NCBI RefSeq assembly: GCF_002177135.1
Contig: NZ_MWPH01000004.1
Span: 186,001 to 250,000 of the forward strand
Source of the DNA: Natronolimnobius baerhuensis
GTDB taxonomy: Archaea; Halobacteriota; Halobacteria; Halobacteriales; Natrialbaceae
Direction: 5' to 3'
Length of the DNA stretch: 64,000 nucleotides
Shown here: positions 32,735 to 40,384 of the stretch, in pieces
Layout: every line of letters starts with the position of its first letter
Position numbering within the stretch: position 1 is the first letter of the stretch
Program-made: the position numbers and the translations under genes
The notes under the pieces: generated by a model
What the model was told of the DNA's origin: nothing
Seen by the model: the letters and a program-made list of their open reading frames with translations, nothing else
Database searches by the model: none

Positions 32735-33796
32735 TCAGCAGAGTCCTATCGATGGAAGGTCGATCACCGGCTCGACGTTGATGTCGATCACGCTGTAGAC
32801 GCGATCCTTCGTCGTTGACTCGTCGTACTCGACAAGATCGTACTCCTTGAGCTTCGGAAATTTCCCGCGCCGAGCCCGTTCGCCGATTGGATGCACCGGG
32901 CCGCCGGCGTAGGTCTCGTCAGCGATTGCCTCGTAGCACTCGTGCAACTCTGCCCCCGCAATCTCGCCCGCATCGTGGACGATTGCGTACAGCACCTGGT
33001 GGTGGAACGGCAACGACTCGAGGTTCAACTCCCGGATGCGATGCTTCGCGTGTTCGTACGCGGTCGCGATCTCGACGCTATCGATCTGGTGGAAGCCCTG
33101 GTCACGGGCAATCTCGGCAGCTGCCCGCAGCGTCTGGATCCCATCGCGAGCGACACCCGCGACCTCGTTGGCGATTGTCTCGAGGTATTCGCGGGAGACG
33201 ACATCACCGTGGAAGCCCTGGATCGCTCGGCGCTCAAGGATGTCTGCGAGCTCGGTGACACCGTAGCGACCAACCTCGATATGGCAACTTCCGAACGGGT
33301 GGCTTGCGACGACGTCCAACCGGGAGAGCCAGTCGGTCCCCTCGTGGGCGATTGCGATAACGGTGACGTGGGCGGTCGCCAGCAACTCGTTGATCGCTTC
33401 CGTCTCGGGCAGGTCGTCGCCTTCGTCCAGGACGACAACCGTGCCACCGTCGACGGCGCGTCGAAACTCACGGCAGACTGACTCGGTCGGCGTCGTCCGC
33501 ACGACGTCGTCGGGTCCGTTGGGGTGGCGCTCGAGGACAGCACGGAGCACAGCGCCGGTTGTCTTCCCGAGGGAGTCGACGAAGATCGTCGTCACACCCC
33601 GCTGGCGCTCGAGGCGGTCGGTCACCTTCTGAGCGAGGAGTGTCTTCCCGACGCCCGATGGCCCGGAGATGAGCATGTCCGTCTCTCGAGGCTCTGGGTG
33701 GGTGTACCGGCGAAGTAACTGCTCGATTTCGGTCTCGCGATGTAGAAGGTCCGGCGGGACGAATTCGTCGTCAAACACCCGTGGGTCGGCGATCAT
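32735..33796 (-). CDS. Virus-encoded Orc1/Cdc6-family replication initiator
   Basis: This 353-residue AAA+ ATPase has Walker A GPSGVGKT at residues 45-52, Walker B VVVLDEGD at about 119-127, and a sensor-1 region VTVIAIAHEGTDWLSRL. Helical lid (IANEVAGVARDGIQTLRAAAEIA) and C-terminal winged-helix segments (HHQVLYAIVHDAGEIAGAELHE ... GKFPKLKEYDLVEY) follow. It opens with the Orc1-type MIADPRVFDDEFVPPDLLHR sequence. Such proteins bind origin repeats and load the MCM helicase; a provirus copy probably starts viral replication. Its strong TATA (TTTTTAAA) is 25-30 bases before the ATG. It is somewhat shorter than cellular Orc1 proteins. Confidence 0.87.
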   Translation of the reverse strand: MIADPRVFDDEFVPPDLLHRETEIEQLLRRYTHPEPRETDMLISGPSGVGKTLLAQKVTDRLERQRGVTTIFVDSLGKTTGAVLRAVLERHPNGPDDVVRTTPTESVCREFRRAVDGGTVVVLDEGDDLPETEAINELLATAHVTVIAIAHEGTDWLSRLDVVASHPFGSCHIEVGRYGVTELADILERRAIQGFHGDVVSREYLETIANEVAGVARDGIQTLRAAAEIARDQGFHQIDSVEIATAYEHAKHRIRELNLESLPFHHQVLYAIVHDAGEIAGAELHECYEAIADETYAGGPVHPIGERARRGKFPKLKEYDLVEYDESTTKDRVYSVIDINVEPVIDLPSIGLC

Positions 33797-33818
33797 GTGC
33801 TACATGACAGCAAGGTGG

Positions 33819-33847
33819 TTTAAAAAGACCCCTTGTAATTCCGAATC
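33819..33847 (-). promoter_or_regulatory. Shared early promoter/operator element, copy A (orc1 promoter)
   Basis: The minus strand shows GATTCGGAATTACAAGGGG followed by TCTTTTTAAA. The TATA core is 25-30 bases before the Orc1/Cdc6 ATG. It is nearly the same as 32117-32142. Confidence 0.55.
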
Positions 33848-33857
33848 AGATGCACAG

Positions 33858-34595
33858 TTATGTAGGCGAACAAGTACCTGCTTCAGAGATAATCAGACGG
33901 TTCTCCTTCACTTCGAATTTTAGTTCAATTCGTAGCGGTTTTGCATTATCTGCAGTCACTACAATTTCTGCACGTTGCCAGTTAACGTTCGAAAATTGAT
34001 CTATAGTCCAATCCATTCGGTGTAGCATTGGATGAACTGTTCCAGAAGAAGATTCTTGAGAGAAATGAGGAGTCTCAAATCGGTCATCCTCTGAGAGCGC
34101 TTGGGGTACAGGTTTATCCTCTGCAGGAACTTGAACTACCCTTTCAGAAGGTGTTTCGTTATCCGGGATATTCCGTGGTTTGGTTCTCAGTAGGTCTAGT
34201 TCAAGTATTTCCTGAGTGTTAATGGTTGTTCGGGCCGGACGGTCAGCTTCTGACCATCGAAGGGGGGTACGAAGTTTGAGAGTTACATTGTCCGGTCTAC
34301 CATTTGGTGTTTTTATATCCTCTAAGTGACTGTCTTCGCCAACTAAGATTAAGAAAGCTTTTGCGTTCTTTGCAGATTTTTCACCATTATTTTTGACTTC
34401 TAAATGCAATGTCCTTTCTCCTTTGATAAAATCCCCTGGATTCCCCTTTGGATTCGAAACTATGGGATAAATTTTGTCGAATACGTAACCTGTCGATATT
34501 AGTATTGGTCTTGTAACTCTACGATATATGTAATTTGAAACTAAGCCCGCAAATAATGTTGCTGTCGCAATAATCACTGTCTCTGCAGTAACCAC
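33858..34595 (-). CDS. AT-rich accessory gene, membrane-anchored protein of unknown function
   Basis: This 245-residue protein starts with GTG at 34595, about 29 bases after an ATTTATATC box. It has one N-terminal membrane helix (TVIIATATLFAGLVSNYIY). An immunoglobulin-like beta domain follows (RTLHLEVKNNGEKSAKNAKAFLIL, about 60-150). The C-terminal beta segment (WQRAEIVVTADNAKPLRIEL) resembles proteins that carry a 'NNG..A..A' pattern in their extracellular or cytoplasmic Ig-like fold. Base composition is much more AT-rich than the surrounding genes, marking it as late-acquired cargo. Possible role: exclusion or defence; unproven. Confidence 0.55.
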   Translation of the reverse strand: MVTAETVIIATATLFAGLVSNYIYRRVTRPILISTGYVFDKIYPIVSNPKGNPGDFIKGERTLHLEVKNNGEKSAKNAKAFLILVGEDSHLEDIKTPNGRPDNVTLKLRTPLRWSEADRPARTTINTQEILELDLLRTKPRNIPDNETPSERVVQVPAEDKPVPQALSEDDRFETPHFSQESSSGTVHPMLHRMDWTIDQFSNVNWQRAEIVVTADNAKPLRIELKFEVKENRLIISEAGTCSPT

Positions 34596-34713
34596 AGACT
34601 GTTGTTTAAAATTCCTTGATATAAATGTTGTGTATAAGTCATCTCAGAAGGGTCTGTTTGTTAAAGTTGAAAATCCTCACAGAGACAATATATCAATCCT
34701 AAAATAAGGTCGC

Positions 34714-34938
34714 TCAGTCGGGCTGCTCGAGGAAACGATCCCGCCAATAATCTGTTTTCGCCCAACGCTGGTTGCAGTCCTTTCGATGCGGGATCTCGTC
34801 GATGTTCATTGCCGACCGGCCACAGCAGCAACACTCAATTTCGCCAGTTGGTTCGCCTTTCCGAAAGCCGTCGATATCGACCGACGTCTCGCTGCGGATA
34901 ACCTCGTACTCCGTATCGGGAGCGAGTGCATCACGCAT
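34714..34938 (-). CDS. Small Cys-rich provirus protein
   Basis: This 74-residue protein has a CCCCGRS cluster (about 36-42) and HRKDCNQRW about 10 residues later, giving a likely zinc site. It is the last gene of the 36595-34714 leftward operon; its ATG lies 2 bases from the upstream stop. Unknown function. Confidence 0.55.
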   Translation of the reverse strand: MRDALAPDTEYEVIRSETSVDIDGFRKGEPTGEIECCCCGRSAMNIDEIPHRKDCNQRWAKTDYWRDRFLEQPD

Positions 34939-34940
34939 AC

Positions 34941-35135
34941 TCAGCGGCCCTCCACGACGCCATCTGCGGTCTCGAGGCCGACATCTTCGACTGGTTCACG
35001 ACCGACCGGCTTCCACCGACCGGCACAGCGGACATACTCAATGCGCATGTGGCCGCCGTCGGCCGGTTCGAACGCGAGCTTCCGAGCCCGGCCGTCGACG
35101 CCGCGCCAGCGAACGTCGAATCCACGGTCAGTCAT
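34941..35135 (-). CDS. Small basic provirus protein
   Basis: This 64-residue protein (MTDRGFDVRWRGVDGRARKL...) is rich in Arg and Gly and predicted to be beta-rich. It overlaps the upstream gene by 4 bases, which supports translation. No family is recognised. Confidence 0.5.
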   Translation of the reverse strand: MTDRGFDVRWRGVDGRARKLAFEPADGGHMRIEYVRCAGRWKPVGREPVEDVGLETADGVVEGR

Positions 35136-35455
35136 CGCGACCACCGCGGAGTGCCGCTGCAGTGTTCACCGAGCTGATCGTCGACGTCGCCGCGGTCGAC
35201 AATCGGCGGGATCTCCCGCTGCCCGGTCGCGTAGGCAACCCGCTTCAGGTGCTTGCACTCTCGGTCGCGAAACTCGTGGTCCGGACACTCGCAGGCCTCG
35301 AGGCGCGCGTCGATGAGATACTCACTACCGGACTGGGAGACGACGAGGTACTGACCGGGGCAGTCGCGAACGCGGCCCTGGTCCTCGAGGACGGTCAGGT
35401 ATTGCGTGAGTGCACGCCGGTCAACGCCGTCGACGGACTGCTCGGCGGCCGCCAT
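35132..35455 (-). CDS. SWIM zinc-finger protein
   Basis: This 107-residue protein has a clear SWIM motif C-x-C-x(n)-C-x-H (ACECPDHEFRDRECKHLKRV, around residues 55-75), preceded by the usual beta strands (YLVVSQSGSEYLIDARLE). SWIM fingers bind DNA or protein in recombination factors and transposases. Haloarchaeal viruses often carry such small versions. The N-terminal 40 residues are helical (RRALTQYLTVLEDQGRV). ATG 35455 overlaps the upstream stop. Confidence 0.7.
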   Translation of the reverse strand: MAAAEQSVDGVDRRALTQYLTVLEDQGRVRDCPGQYLVVSQSGSEYLIDARLEACECPDHEFRDRECKHLKRVAYATGQREIPPIVDRGDVDDQLGEHCSGTPRWSR

Positions 35456-35892
35456 CACTCGCACACCTCCTCCCAGACCTCGGCACGTTTCGCAGCTCCC
35501 TCGTGGGCCTGCAGCCAGTTGCGAGCCTCATGGACGGCGTCCTCGATCTCTTCTTCGTTGCCCTCGAAAAGCTCGAGGTCCTGTCGTTGAGCAATAATTG
35601 CACACGCCTCCGCGACGAGGACGTCGATGTGGTCTTCGAACGCGGCCTCGAGCCCCTCGGCTGCCTGATCGGTTGCACTGTGGAGATCGTCGCGAAAGCC
35701 GTAGCGCTCGTCAGTCTCGGCGGCGGCGTGTTGTGCGTAGGCAATCGCCGTCGCGTAGTGGTCGACGAGCTCGTCGCCGTCGTCGATTGTGAACATCCGG
35801 TTCTTGAGGATATTCGAATCAAACGTCTCGACGCGGTCTTCGACGGCGTCACTGACGACGCTGTTTGCGCGGTAACTGCGGTTGACCATCAT
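35455..35892 (-). CDS. Helical provirus protein, unknown function
   Basis: This 145-residue acidic, almost wholly alpha-helical protein (AVEDRVETFDSNILKNRM, DELVDHYATAIAYAQHAAAETDERYG, FEDHIDVLVAEACAIIAQRQDLE) has no cysteines to form a finger and no catalytic motif. It overlaps its neighbours by 1-4 bases in a tight operon. Confidence 0.55.
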   Translation of the reverse strand: MMVNRSYRANSVVSDAVEDRVETFDSNILKNRMFTIDDGDELVDHYATAIAYAQHAAAETDERYGFRDDLHSATDQAAEGLEAAFEDHIDVLVAEACAIIAQRQDLELFEGNEEEIEDAVHEARNWLQAHEGAAKRAEVWEEVCE

Positions 35893-36335
35893 TCCTCACC
35901 CCCGTCGTCATCGTCGCGATCATGGATCGGCGTCTCGAGTTGCAGCCGCGACCGTGGGTAGGCGTACGGTTTGAGCGCCTCGAGGGTCACATCGGTCCGC
36001 TGGGGGAACACGACTTCGACGACGTCGTCATCCGCGGGGTAGTCGGGGTTTACATCCGCGACGGTCGGGCCGGACTCGAGTTCGTACGCGTCGGCGCGAA
36101 GTGTATCGAGGTTCACGACGAGCATCGTCGCGTCCTGGTCCTCGCGGTCGGTGACGTGATCGCCGACGTCCAGCTGCGGAAACTCGTAGTCGGGTTCGCC
36201 GCCGTCGGTCGCGACCGCGGCCCGCGTCTGCGGTTCGACCGTCGCTCGAGCGCGTTCGCTCTCGAGACGTTCGGCCTGGATGTGCGCTTCCTCGTCGGTC
36301 GCATCGCCCAGGTCGCCCGCGGTGATGACCGTCAT
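35889..36335 (-). CDS. Acidic provirus protein, unknown function
   Basis: This 148-residue protein has a helical N-terminus (EEAHIQAERLESERARATV) and a beta-rich middle (FPQLDVGDHVTDREDQDATMLVVNLDTL). It also contains VVEVVFPQRTDVTLEALKPYAYPRSRL near the C-terminus. Strong negative charge at both ends. The family is not recognised; coupled by 4-base overlaps on both sides. Confidence 0.55.
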   Translation of the reverse strand: MTVITAGDLGDATDEEAHIQAERLESERARATVEPQTRAAVATDGGEPDYEFPQLDVGDHVTDREDQDATMLVVNLDTLRADAYELESGPTVADVNPDYPADDDVVEVVFPQRTDVTLEALKPYAYPRSRLQLETPIHDRDDDDGGEE

Positions 36336-36595
36336 CGGCCGACCTCCGTGGCGTCGAAGACCTCGAGTTGGTACAGTAGGCCGACGTCGTGGCCGCGGCG
36401 GGCGAGCTCCGAGCGGATGCCGTCCCAGTCTTCAACGCCGGCGACGCCGATGAGTCGTTTGCCGATCTGGGTCGTTCGGTCGAGCGTCTCGCGGTATTCG
36501 GTGAGTGGCTCGAAGACGAGCGTGCCGCTGTCGGTGGTCTCGAGTTCGTACTGTTCGTCCGCAACCGTCTTTGGGGTAGGTGTCGTAGTCGACAT
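36332..36595 (-). CDS. First gene of the second early operon, unknown function
   Basis: This 87-residue protein starts at ATG 36595. It is an alpha/beta mini-domain (YELETTDSGTLVFEPLTEYRETLDR, RLIGVAGVEDWDGIRSELARRGHDVGLLYQLEVF). It is divergent from the winged-helix gene at 36781 across a 185-bp region with a repeated 13-bp motif, so it is probably controlled by that regulator. Confidence 0.55.
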   Translation of the reverse strand: MSTTTPTPKTVADEQYELETTDSGTLVFEPLTEYRETLDRTTQIGKRLIGVAGVEDWDGIRSELARRGHDVGLLYQLEVFDATEVGR

Positions 36596-36689
36596 TGCTC
36601 TGTGTTCCAGGGCACAGGTCGGGTGTTCTAGCACCCGGCCGAGAATCGTTTTCCCGACCACCCTGCGCCTCTGTCCTACAGTACAACAC

Positions 36690-36702
36690 TTGCGCATGTA
36701 AA
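36690..36702 (+). repeat. Operator-like direct repeat, copy 1 (TTGCGCATGTAAA)
   Basis: Matches TTGCRCWTGTAAA; copy 2 is at 36769-36781. It lies in the promoter region of the 36595 operon. Confidence 0.45.
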
Positions 36703-36768
36703 GGTTGCGGTTGTCAATAGCGAGTGTAGATAGACGACCGAAACACTTTCCCACGGCCGTGTAGAACG

Positions 36769-36781
36769 TTGCACTTGTAAA
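36769..36781 (+). repeat. Operator-like direct repeat, copy 2 (TTGCACTTGTAAA)
   Basis: This copy runs into the first base of the ATG of the winged-helix gene, so protein bound here would block its own transcript. Confidence 0.45.
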
Positions 36782-37044
36782 TGGCGGTGAGAAACCAGAG
36801 TGGTGTGAGCCTCACACCCGATGATCTAAACGACCTCGACAAGCAAATCGTCGAGTACCTCGCTACAGAGGGCCGTGCGTCACCGACGTTGTTCATGCGC
36901 GCGGAAGATATTGACACCTCGAGACAGTGGGTTTCGAGTCGATTCACACGACTGGCCGAACACGAGCACATCCGCGATCTCCACGACACCGGGATCTACG
37001 AGCTCGTGGAAGACCCGCGCGACCACGGAGATACCGATGAGTGA
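36781..37044 (+). CDS. Winged-helix regulator
   Basis: This 87-residue protein is a compact winged helix: DDLNDLDKQIVEYLATEGRAS, recognition helix DTSRQWVSSRFTRLAEHEHI, and wing LHDTGIYELVED. It is divergent from the leftward operon starting at 36595. Repeats at 36690 and 36769 suggest that it regulates itself and that operon. Confidence 0.7.
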   Translation: MAVRNQSGVSLTPDDLNDLDKQIVEYLATEGRASPTLFMRAEDIDTSRQWVSSRFTRLAEHEHIRDLHDTGIYELVEDPRDHGDTDE

Positions 37045-37120
37045 ACAACAACCCCTGTCTGGCCTTGGAGTCCGCGAACAGTCGCTCGTGAAGACACGCG
37101 ATGCGTCAGCAAAGTTGTAA
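37037..37120 (+). CDS. Micro-ORF downstream of the winged-helix gene (weak candidate)
   Basis: 27 codons (MSEQQPLSGLGVREQSLVKT...), overlapping the previous stop by 8 bases. Only the overlap supports it; it may be chance. Confidence 0.22.
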   Translation: MSEQQPLSGLGVREQSLVKTRDASAKL

Positions 37121-37352
37121 GCGACAGGAAAGTACAGGAGATCTTGATGGTGACGATAATGGCGATATGACGGACCAACTGCAGGATCCTCAGGAGTTGG
37201 TCGAACAACTGCAACTCAGAAAGGGACGTTCGAGCGTCGGATCGAGATTTCGGAACAGCAGTTGAAGAGATATTTTCTGTCTCTTGTCTACCTTTACAAC
37301 ACAATCAGAAACTGTATTACTACATGAAATAACAAAACAGTCACTGGACAGT

Positions 37353-38138
37353 ATGGGTGAGAATGAGACTGAAAAGGGGGAGGAATTATCTTATCAAGAG
37401 AAATCAGATGACTCTGATCAAGCAGAGTTAGAGGACGAAGAGTCGAAAAGCGAAATTGACACACATGAGATTGTAGAAGAGCCATCTATAGAAGCCCTAA
37501 AATACGCGTTTGAGAATTCGGTACATGAAATAGATAGGCAATTGGACGTTCTAAGCGGTTTAGAGAAACGGTCATTGAAACTTGCCCAAGCGACATTGGT
37601 TTTTATTGGTTTACTTGCAACAGGAGCATCGCTAACAGAACCATCTACATTAACTGAGCGGGTTATTGAAAGCCCTACCTGCGCTGTTGGTACATCGCCT
37701 CGCTGCCTCACTAGTGATCAACTCGCCACAACAACATTCTTTTCCAGTTTTGTGGGATTACTGATTCTTCTTGTATTCGCTGCTCCTGAGAAAACTGGTC
37801 GGAATCGTCGAACGACGCAAAAGGACCTTGATTACCTCTTGACCAATGATATATCTGAAAGAGAGTATTTGAACTATAAATTAGAGAAGTACAAAGAGAG
37901 AATTAAAACTAACCGGTCTGGGATTCGGTCGAAGAGTTGGGTTATCACTGTGTCTCTTTTTTTCGTAACTGCCTCAGTTGGATCACTTACTGCACTTGTG
38001 TATTGGCTCGCAACAGGCCAACCAGTAGGGCGTGTTGGGTTGATTGCATTAGCACTATGTCTCATCGTGGTATTATTTGTTGCATTAACTGGAGGGGTAG
38101 AAAAGCACGTCAAGAAAAACCCATTACTTCGTGATTAG
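37353..38138 (+). CDS. AT-rich accessory membrane protein with four helices
   Basis: This protein of about 261 residues begins at ATG 37353 (MGENETEKGEELSYQEK); an ATG at 37284 is possible. It has an acidic cytoplasmic N-terminus and an amphipathic segment (SVHEIDRQLDVLSGLEKRS). Two helices follow (LAQATLVFIGLLATGASL and FFSSFVGLLILLVFAA), then a charged coiled-coil loop (YLNYKLEKYKERIKTNRSG) and two more helices (WVITVSLFFVTASVGSLTALVYWL, LIALALCLIVVLFVALTG). This two-plus-two layout with a cytoplasmic coiled coil resembles small pore-forming effectors of SLATT type, but I cannot confirm that. Codon use is AT-rich, unlike the virus core. Candidate exclusion or defence cargo. Confidence 0.6.
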   Translation: MGENETEKGEELSYQEKSDDSDQAELEDEESKSEIDTHEIVEEPSIEALKYAFENSVHEIDRQLDVLSGLEKRSLKLAQATLVFIGLLATGASLTEPSTLTERVIESPTCAVGTSPRCLTSDQLATTTFFSSFVGLLILLVFAAPEKTGRNRRTTQKDLDYLLTNDISEREYLNYKLEKYKERIKTNRSGIRSKSWVITVSLFFVTASVGSLTALVYWLATGQPVGRVGLIALALCLIVVLFVALTGGVEKHVKKNPLLRD

Positions 38139-38253
38139 GGTGCCTGGCAATCCGCTGCTGACCACCTCATCAAGTATAACCTCGAATTCCACGATGCCAC
38201 GTCCGAAAAAACAAACCAGAGCGTCTAAACGTGATAGTAAGTTTGCGAGAGGA

Positions 38254-39201
38254 TCACCAGCCTAACCATCCGTCATCGTCCTCATCGTCAAACCGATCCG
38301 ATATTGAATCGACGAGTCCATTGTTGTCATTTTCTGTATTAGTTTCATCCGCATCATCAGAATCTTCTGTGCTATCAGAGTGCACATATTCCTCAAGGAA
38401 ATCATAGTCTTCCAGATCGGATAACCTCAAATCACGTAGTGAACCGAGATGAATCGCCTCCCACCCGAGATCGGAATGGACATTTCTAGCAATAGTTGTA
38501 GACCGATCAATTATTTTGGTTTGAATATTCGCCAGCGTTCCTCGGATACCCCAATGAACCTCACTCAGAAGTAGTGCATAAGTTTTATTTCCAACATGCC
38601 TCTGGACTCTGAATAGGCCATGGTTTGCTGCGTACCGTGTTCCCGCAAAAGAGAGATTGTAGGCCGTAGATGACTGTAGGAGACAGACCTCGCAGGCCAG
38701 CAAAAGTATGGATATGAACAACTCAATCTGTGCTTCTTCTATTTCATCTTCTGTCCCATTTTTTGTAACTTCTTGATAGTTCTTAGCGTCGTTTAAACAG
38801 TTTTGACAGGCTGCAACTACTGGGAGATATTTGTCTACTTTCCCAACTTGCTCGTCTACATCCTCTAACGAATCAACAAAGTTAGAGGGTATACCAAGAT
38901 TCAGATCGTTATTGACTACGTCGACAACCTTTCTTGTTTGACGAAGTTGCTCGTTTGTGGCTCCAACACCTTCCTCAAATTGTTCGACATCGATATCCTC
39001 GTAATCTGTGAGTTCGTTAGCCAACCCCTCAAAGAAGGCGGGATCGTCGTCTAACTCTTCACGAACACTCGCGCCAGCCCCTTCTAAAATATCTTCTATA
39101 ACGCTCTCGTAATCTTCATCTGCTGAGACATTAGCTGAGTTGGCTAAACCCAGAACAGATCCTCCAGAGACTAAGAATAGCTGTCTACGAGTGAGTTTCA
39201 T
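38254..39201 (-). CDS. AT-rich Tat-exported provirus protein, unknown function
   Basis: This protein of 315 residues starts at ATG 39201 with a twin-arginine signal (MKLTRRQLFLVSGGSVLGLA, cleavage likely after NVSA). The mature part is helical. VGKVDKYLPVVAACQNCLNDA and LLACEVCLLQSSTAYNLS hold two C-x2-C pairs that may bind metal or form disulfides outside the cell. An acidic tail ends GWLGW. An ATG 8 codons upstream (39225) is possible. Composition is AT-rich. Together with the flanking lipoprotein genes it forms an exported-protein island; function unknown. Confidence 0.6.
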   Translation of the reverse strand: MKLTRRQLFLVSGGSVLGLANSANVSADEDYESVIEDILEGAGASVREELDDDPAFFEGLANELTDYEDIDVEQFEEGVGATNEQLRQTRKVVDVVNNDLNLGIPSNFVDSLEDVDEQVGKVDKYLPVVAACQNCLNDAKNYQEVTKNGTEDEIEEAQIELFISILLLACEVCLLQSSTAYNLSFAGTRYAANHGLFRVQRHVGNKTYALLLSEVHWGIRGTLANIQTKIIDRSTTIARNVHSDLGWEAIHLGSLRDLRLSDLEDYDFLEEYVHSDSTEDSDDADETNTENDNNGLVDSISDRFDDEDDDGWLGW

Positions 39202-39352
39202 GTTTGCTGGTATATTTCCACTCATAAAAACTAGCCGGCGGTGTTTCCTGTTCATAAACTCGTCACTGGAGTGAGTACTCTCAGATAATTGGGGGTGCAA
39301 AAGGTCCGTCGGAAGCTGTCCTTTAAGTACAAAGCCGCAGCCAACGTCGGTG

Positions 39353-39541
39353 ATGCCCACGAACGACCTACAACGCAGAGACGACCTGATAATCGCCGCA
39401 GCGCTGGCCCGATTTAGCTACTACATCGAAGGGGTCGATCCAGAACTGGGGGAAGAGGCGTGGCAACTCGGTGCCGACCGACTCGTCGACTACGACCTCG
39501 AGCCGATGGACGCCGTCGACGAACTCGAGATCGGCGAATAG
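39353..39541 (+). CDS. Small acidic helical provirus protein
   Basis: This 62-residue protein (MPTNDLQRRDDLIIAAALAR..., EEAWQLGADRLVDYDLEPMDAVDELE) follows a CTTTAAGT TATA box about 29 bases upstream, so a leaderless start at 39350/39353 is likely. Composition is typical of the host-like GC-rich genes. No known family. Confidence 0.55.
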   Translation: MPTNDLQRRDDLIIAAALARFSYYIEGVDPELGEEAWQLGADRLVDYDLEPMDAVDELEIGE

Positions 39542-39550
39542 GTCCCCGAA

Positions 39551-39582
39551 CTCTTATCACACAACCGTCCAATCAGGTTGAT
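39551..39582 (+). promoter_or_regulatory. Duplicated lipoprotein promoter, copy 1
   Basis: CTCTTATCACACAACCGTCC then AATCAGGTTGAT; the TTATCA TATA core is 27-29 bases before the ATG. The same sequence with few changes and identical spacing is at 41091-41122. Confidence 0.6.
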
Positions 39583-40203
39583 ATGAAACGGCGGGGGTTT
39601 CTTGCAGCGAGCGGTACAGCAACGGTAGCCACACTCTCTGGGTGTCTTGGGTATGACACGGATGACGTTCGTGAGGCGGCATCTGGAATGTCTGAGCGAG
39701 TTACACGCGAGTCCATCAGCCCGTCAGAGCCAGGTGATGAACTGGATGCCGCCGGTGTCCGGTACATCCTTGGGCAGCTTGGTATGGATGTTACCGGAAT
39801 GGAGGGACGGCGTCTCGCGAACGTTAGTAGCGCCCGGCTTCGGTTAACATACCGGAGCGCACACCCGACCGACTCACCGGTTGGAGTGGGTGATGTCACA
39901 ATACCCTTGGGGGATACGGATTACGGCCCTGACCCAGCCGAAGCAGTCGTTGAAACCGCATACAATGAGTTCTCTGACGAGTTTGGATCCCCCGAAGCCG
40001 AAATGGCAGTTGTAACAACGGTTTTCGCTGCATACGCAGAAGGCGGTGGTGACCACGATGGGATTGATGTGACTGTTATCGACGGCTTCGATGAGACGAT
40101 CTACACGTACAGTGTGGAAAGTGAATGGACGACGCGGTGGACAGATGGTCCCGCGCAATATGAAGAGATCCACGAGCGCGTTATGGATACGGTCGAAGGC
40201 TAA
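39583..40203 (+). CDS. Tat-exported lipoprotein (lipobox), unknown function
   Basis: This 206-residue protein starts MKRRGFLAASGTATVATLSG and has the lipobox LSGC at about residues 18-21, so it is a Tat-exported lipoprotein held on the outside of the membrane. The mature domain is alpha/beta (VRYILGQLGMDVTGMEGRRL, SSARLRLTYRSAH, YGPDPAEAVVETAYNEFSDEFG, IDVTVIDGFDETIYTYSVESEW), a fold unknown to me. Its promoter, 5' region and signal peptide are close copies of those of the lipoprotein at 41123. Candidate superinfection-exclusion lipoprotein. Confidence 0.65.
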   Translation: MKRRGFLAASGTATVATLSGCLGYDTDDVREAASGMSERVTRESISPSEPGDELDAAGVRYILGQLGMDVTGMEGRRLANVSSARLRLTYRSAHPTDSPVGVGDVTIPLGDTDYGPDPAEAVVETAYNEFSDEFGSPEAEMAVVTTVFAAYAEGGGDHDGIDVTVIDGFDETIYTYSVESEWTTRWTDGPAQYEEIHERVMDTVEG

Positions 40204-40353
40204 CTGGATGGCACAATCCTATGCCCCTGAGAGAGGGGACCAGAAGCTGACCGATTCGTCTATACTTCTCAGATAGTTGAGTCCGACAAAAATAGTTTGT
40301 ATATCGCCCCCGTTTTTGATAGTGGGTTGCTGGAGAGGGGGCGATTACGTTCT

Positions 40354-40384
40354 ACAGCCCTCTTCGTTGGTAATAGAGGGCTGT
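40354..40384. other. Perfect 10-bp stem-loop
   Basis: ACAGCCCTCT (40354-40363), an 11-base loop, AGAGGGCTGT (40375-40384). It lies about 150 bases after the first lipoprotein stop. A terminator or processed RNA structure is possible; there is no T-run directly after it. Confidence 0.6.
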
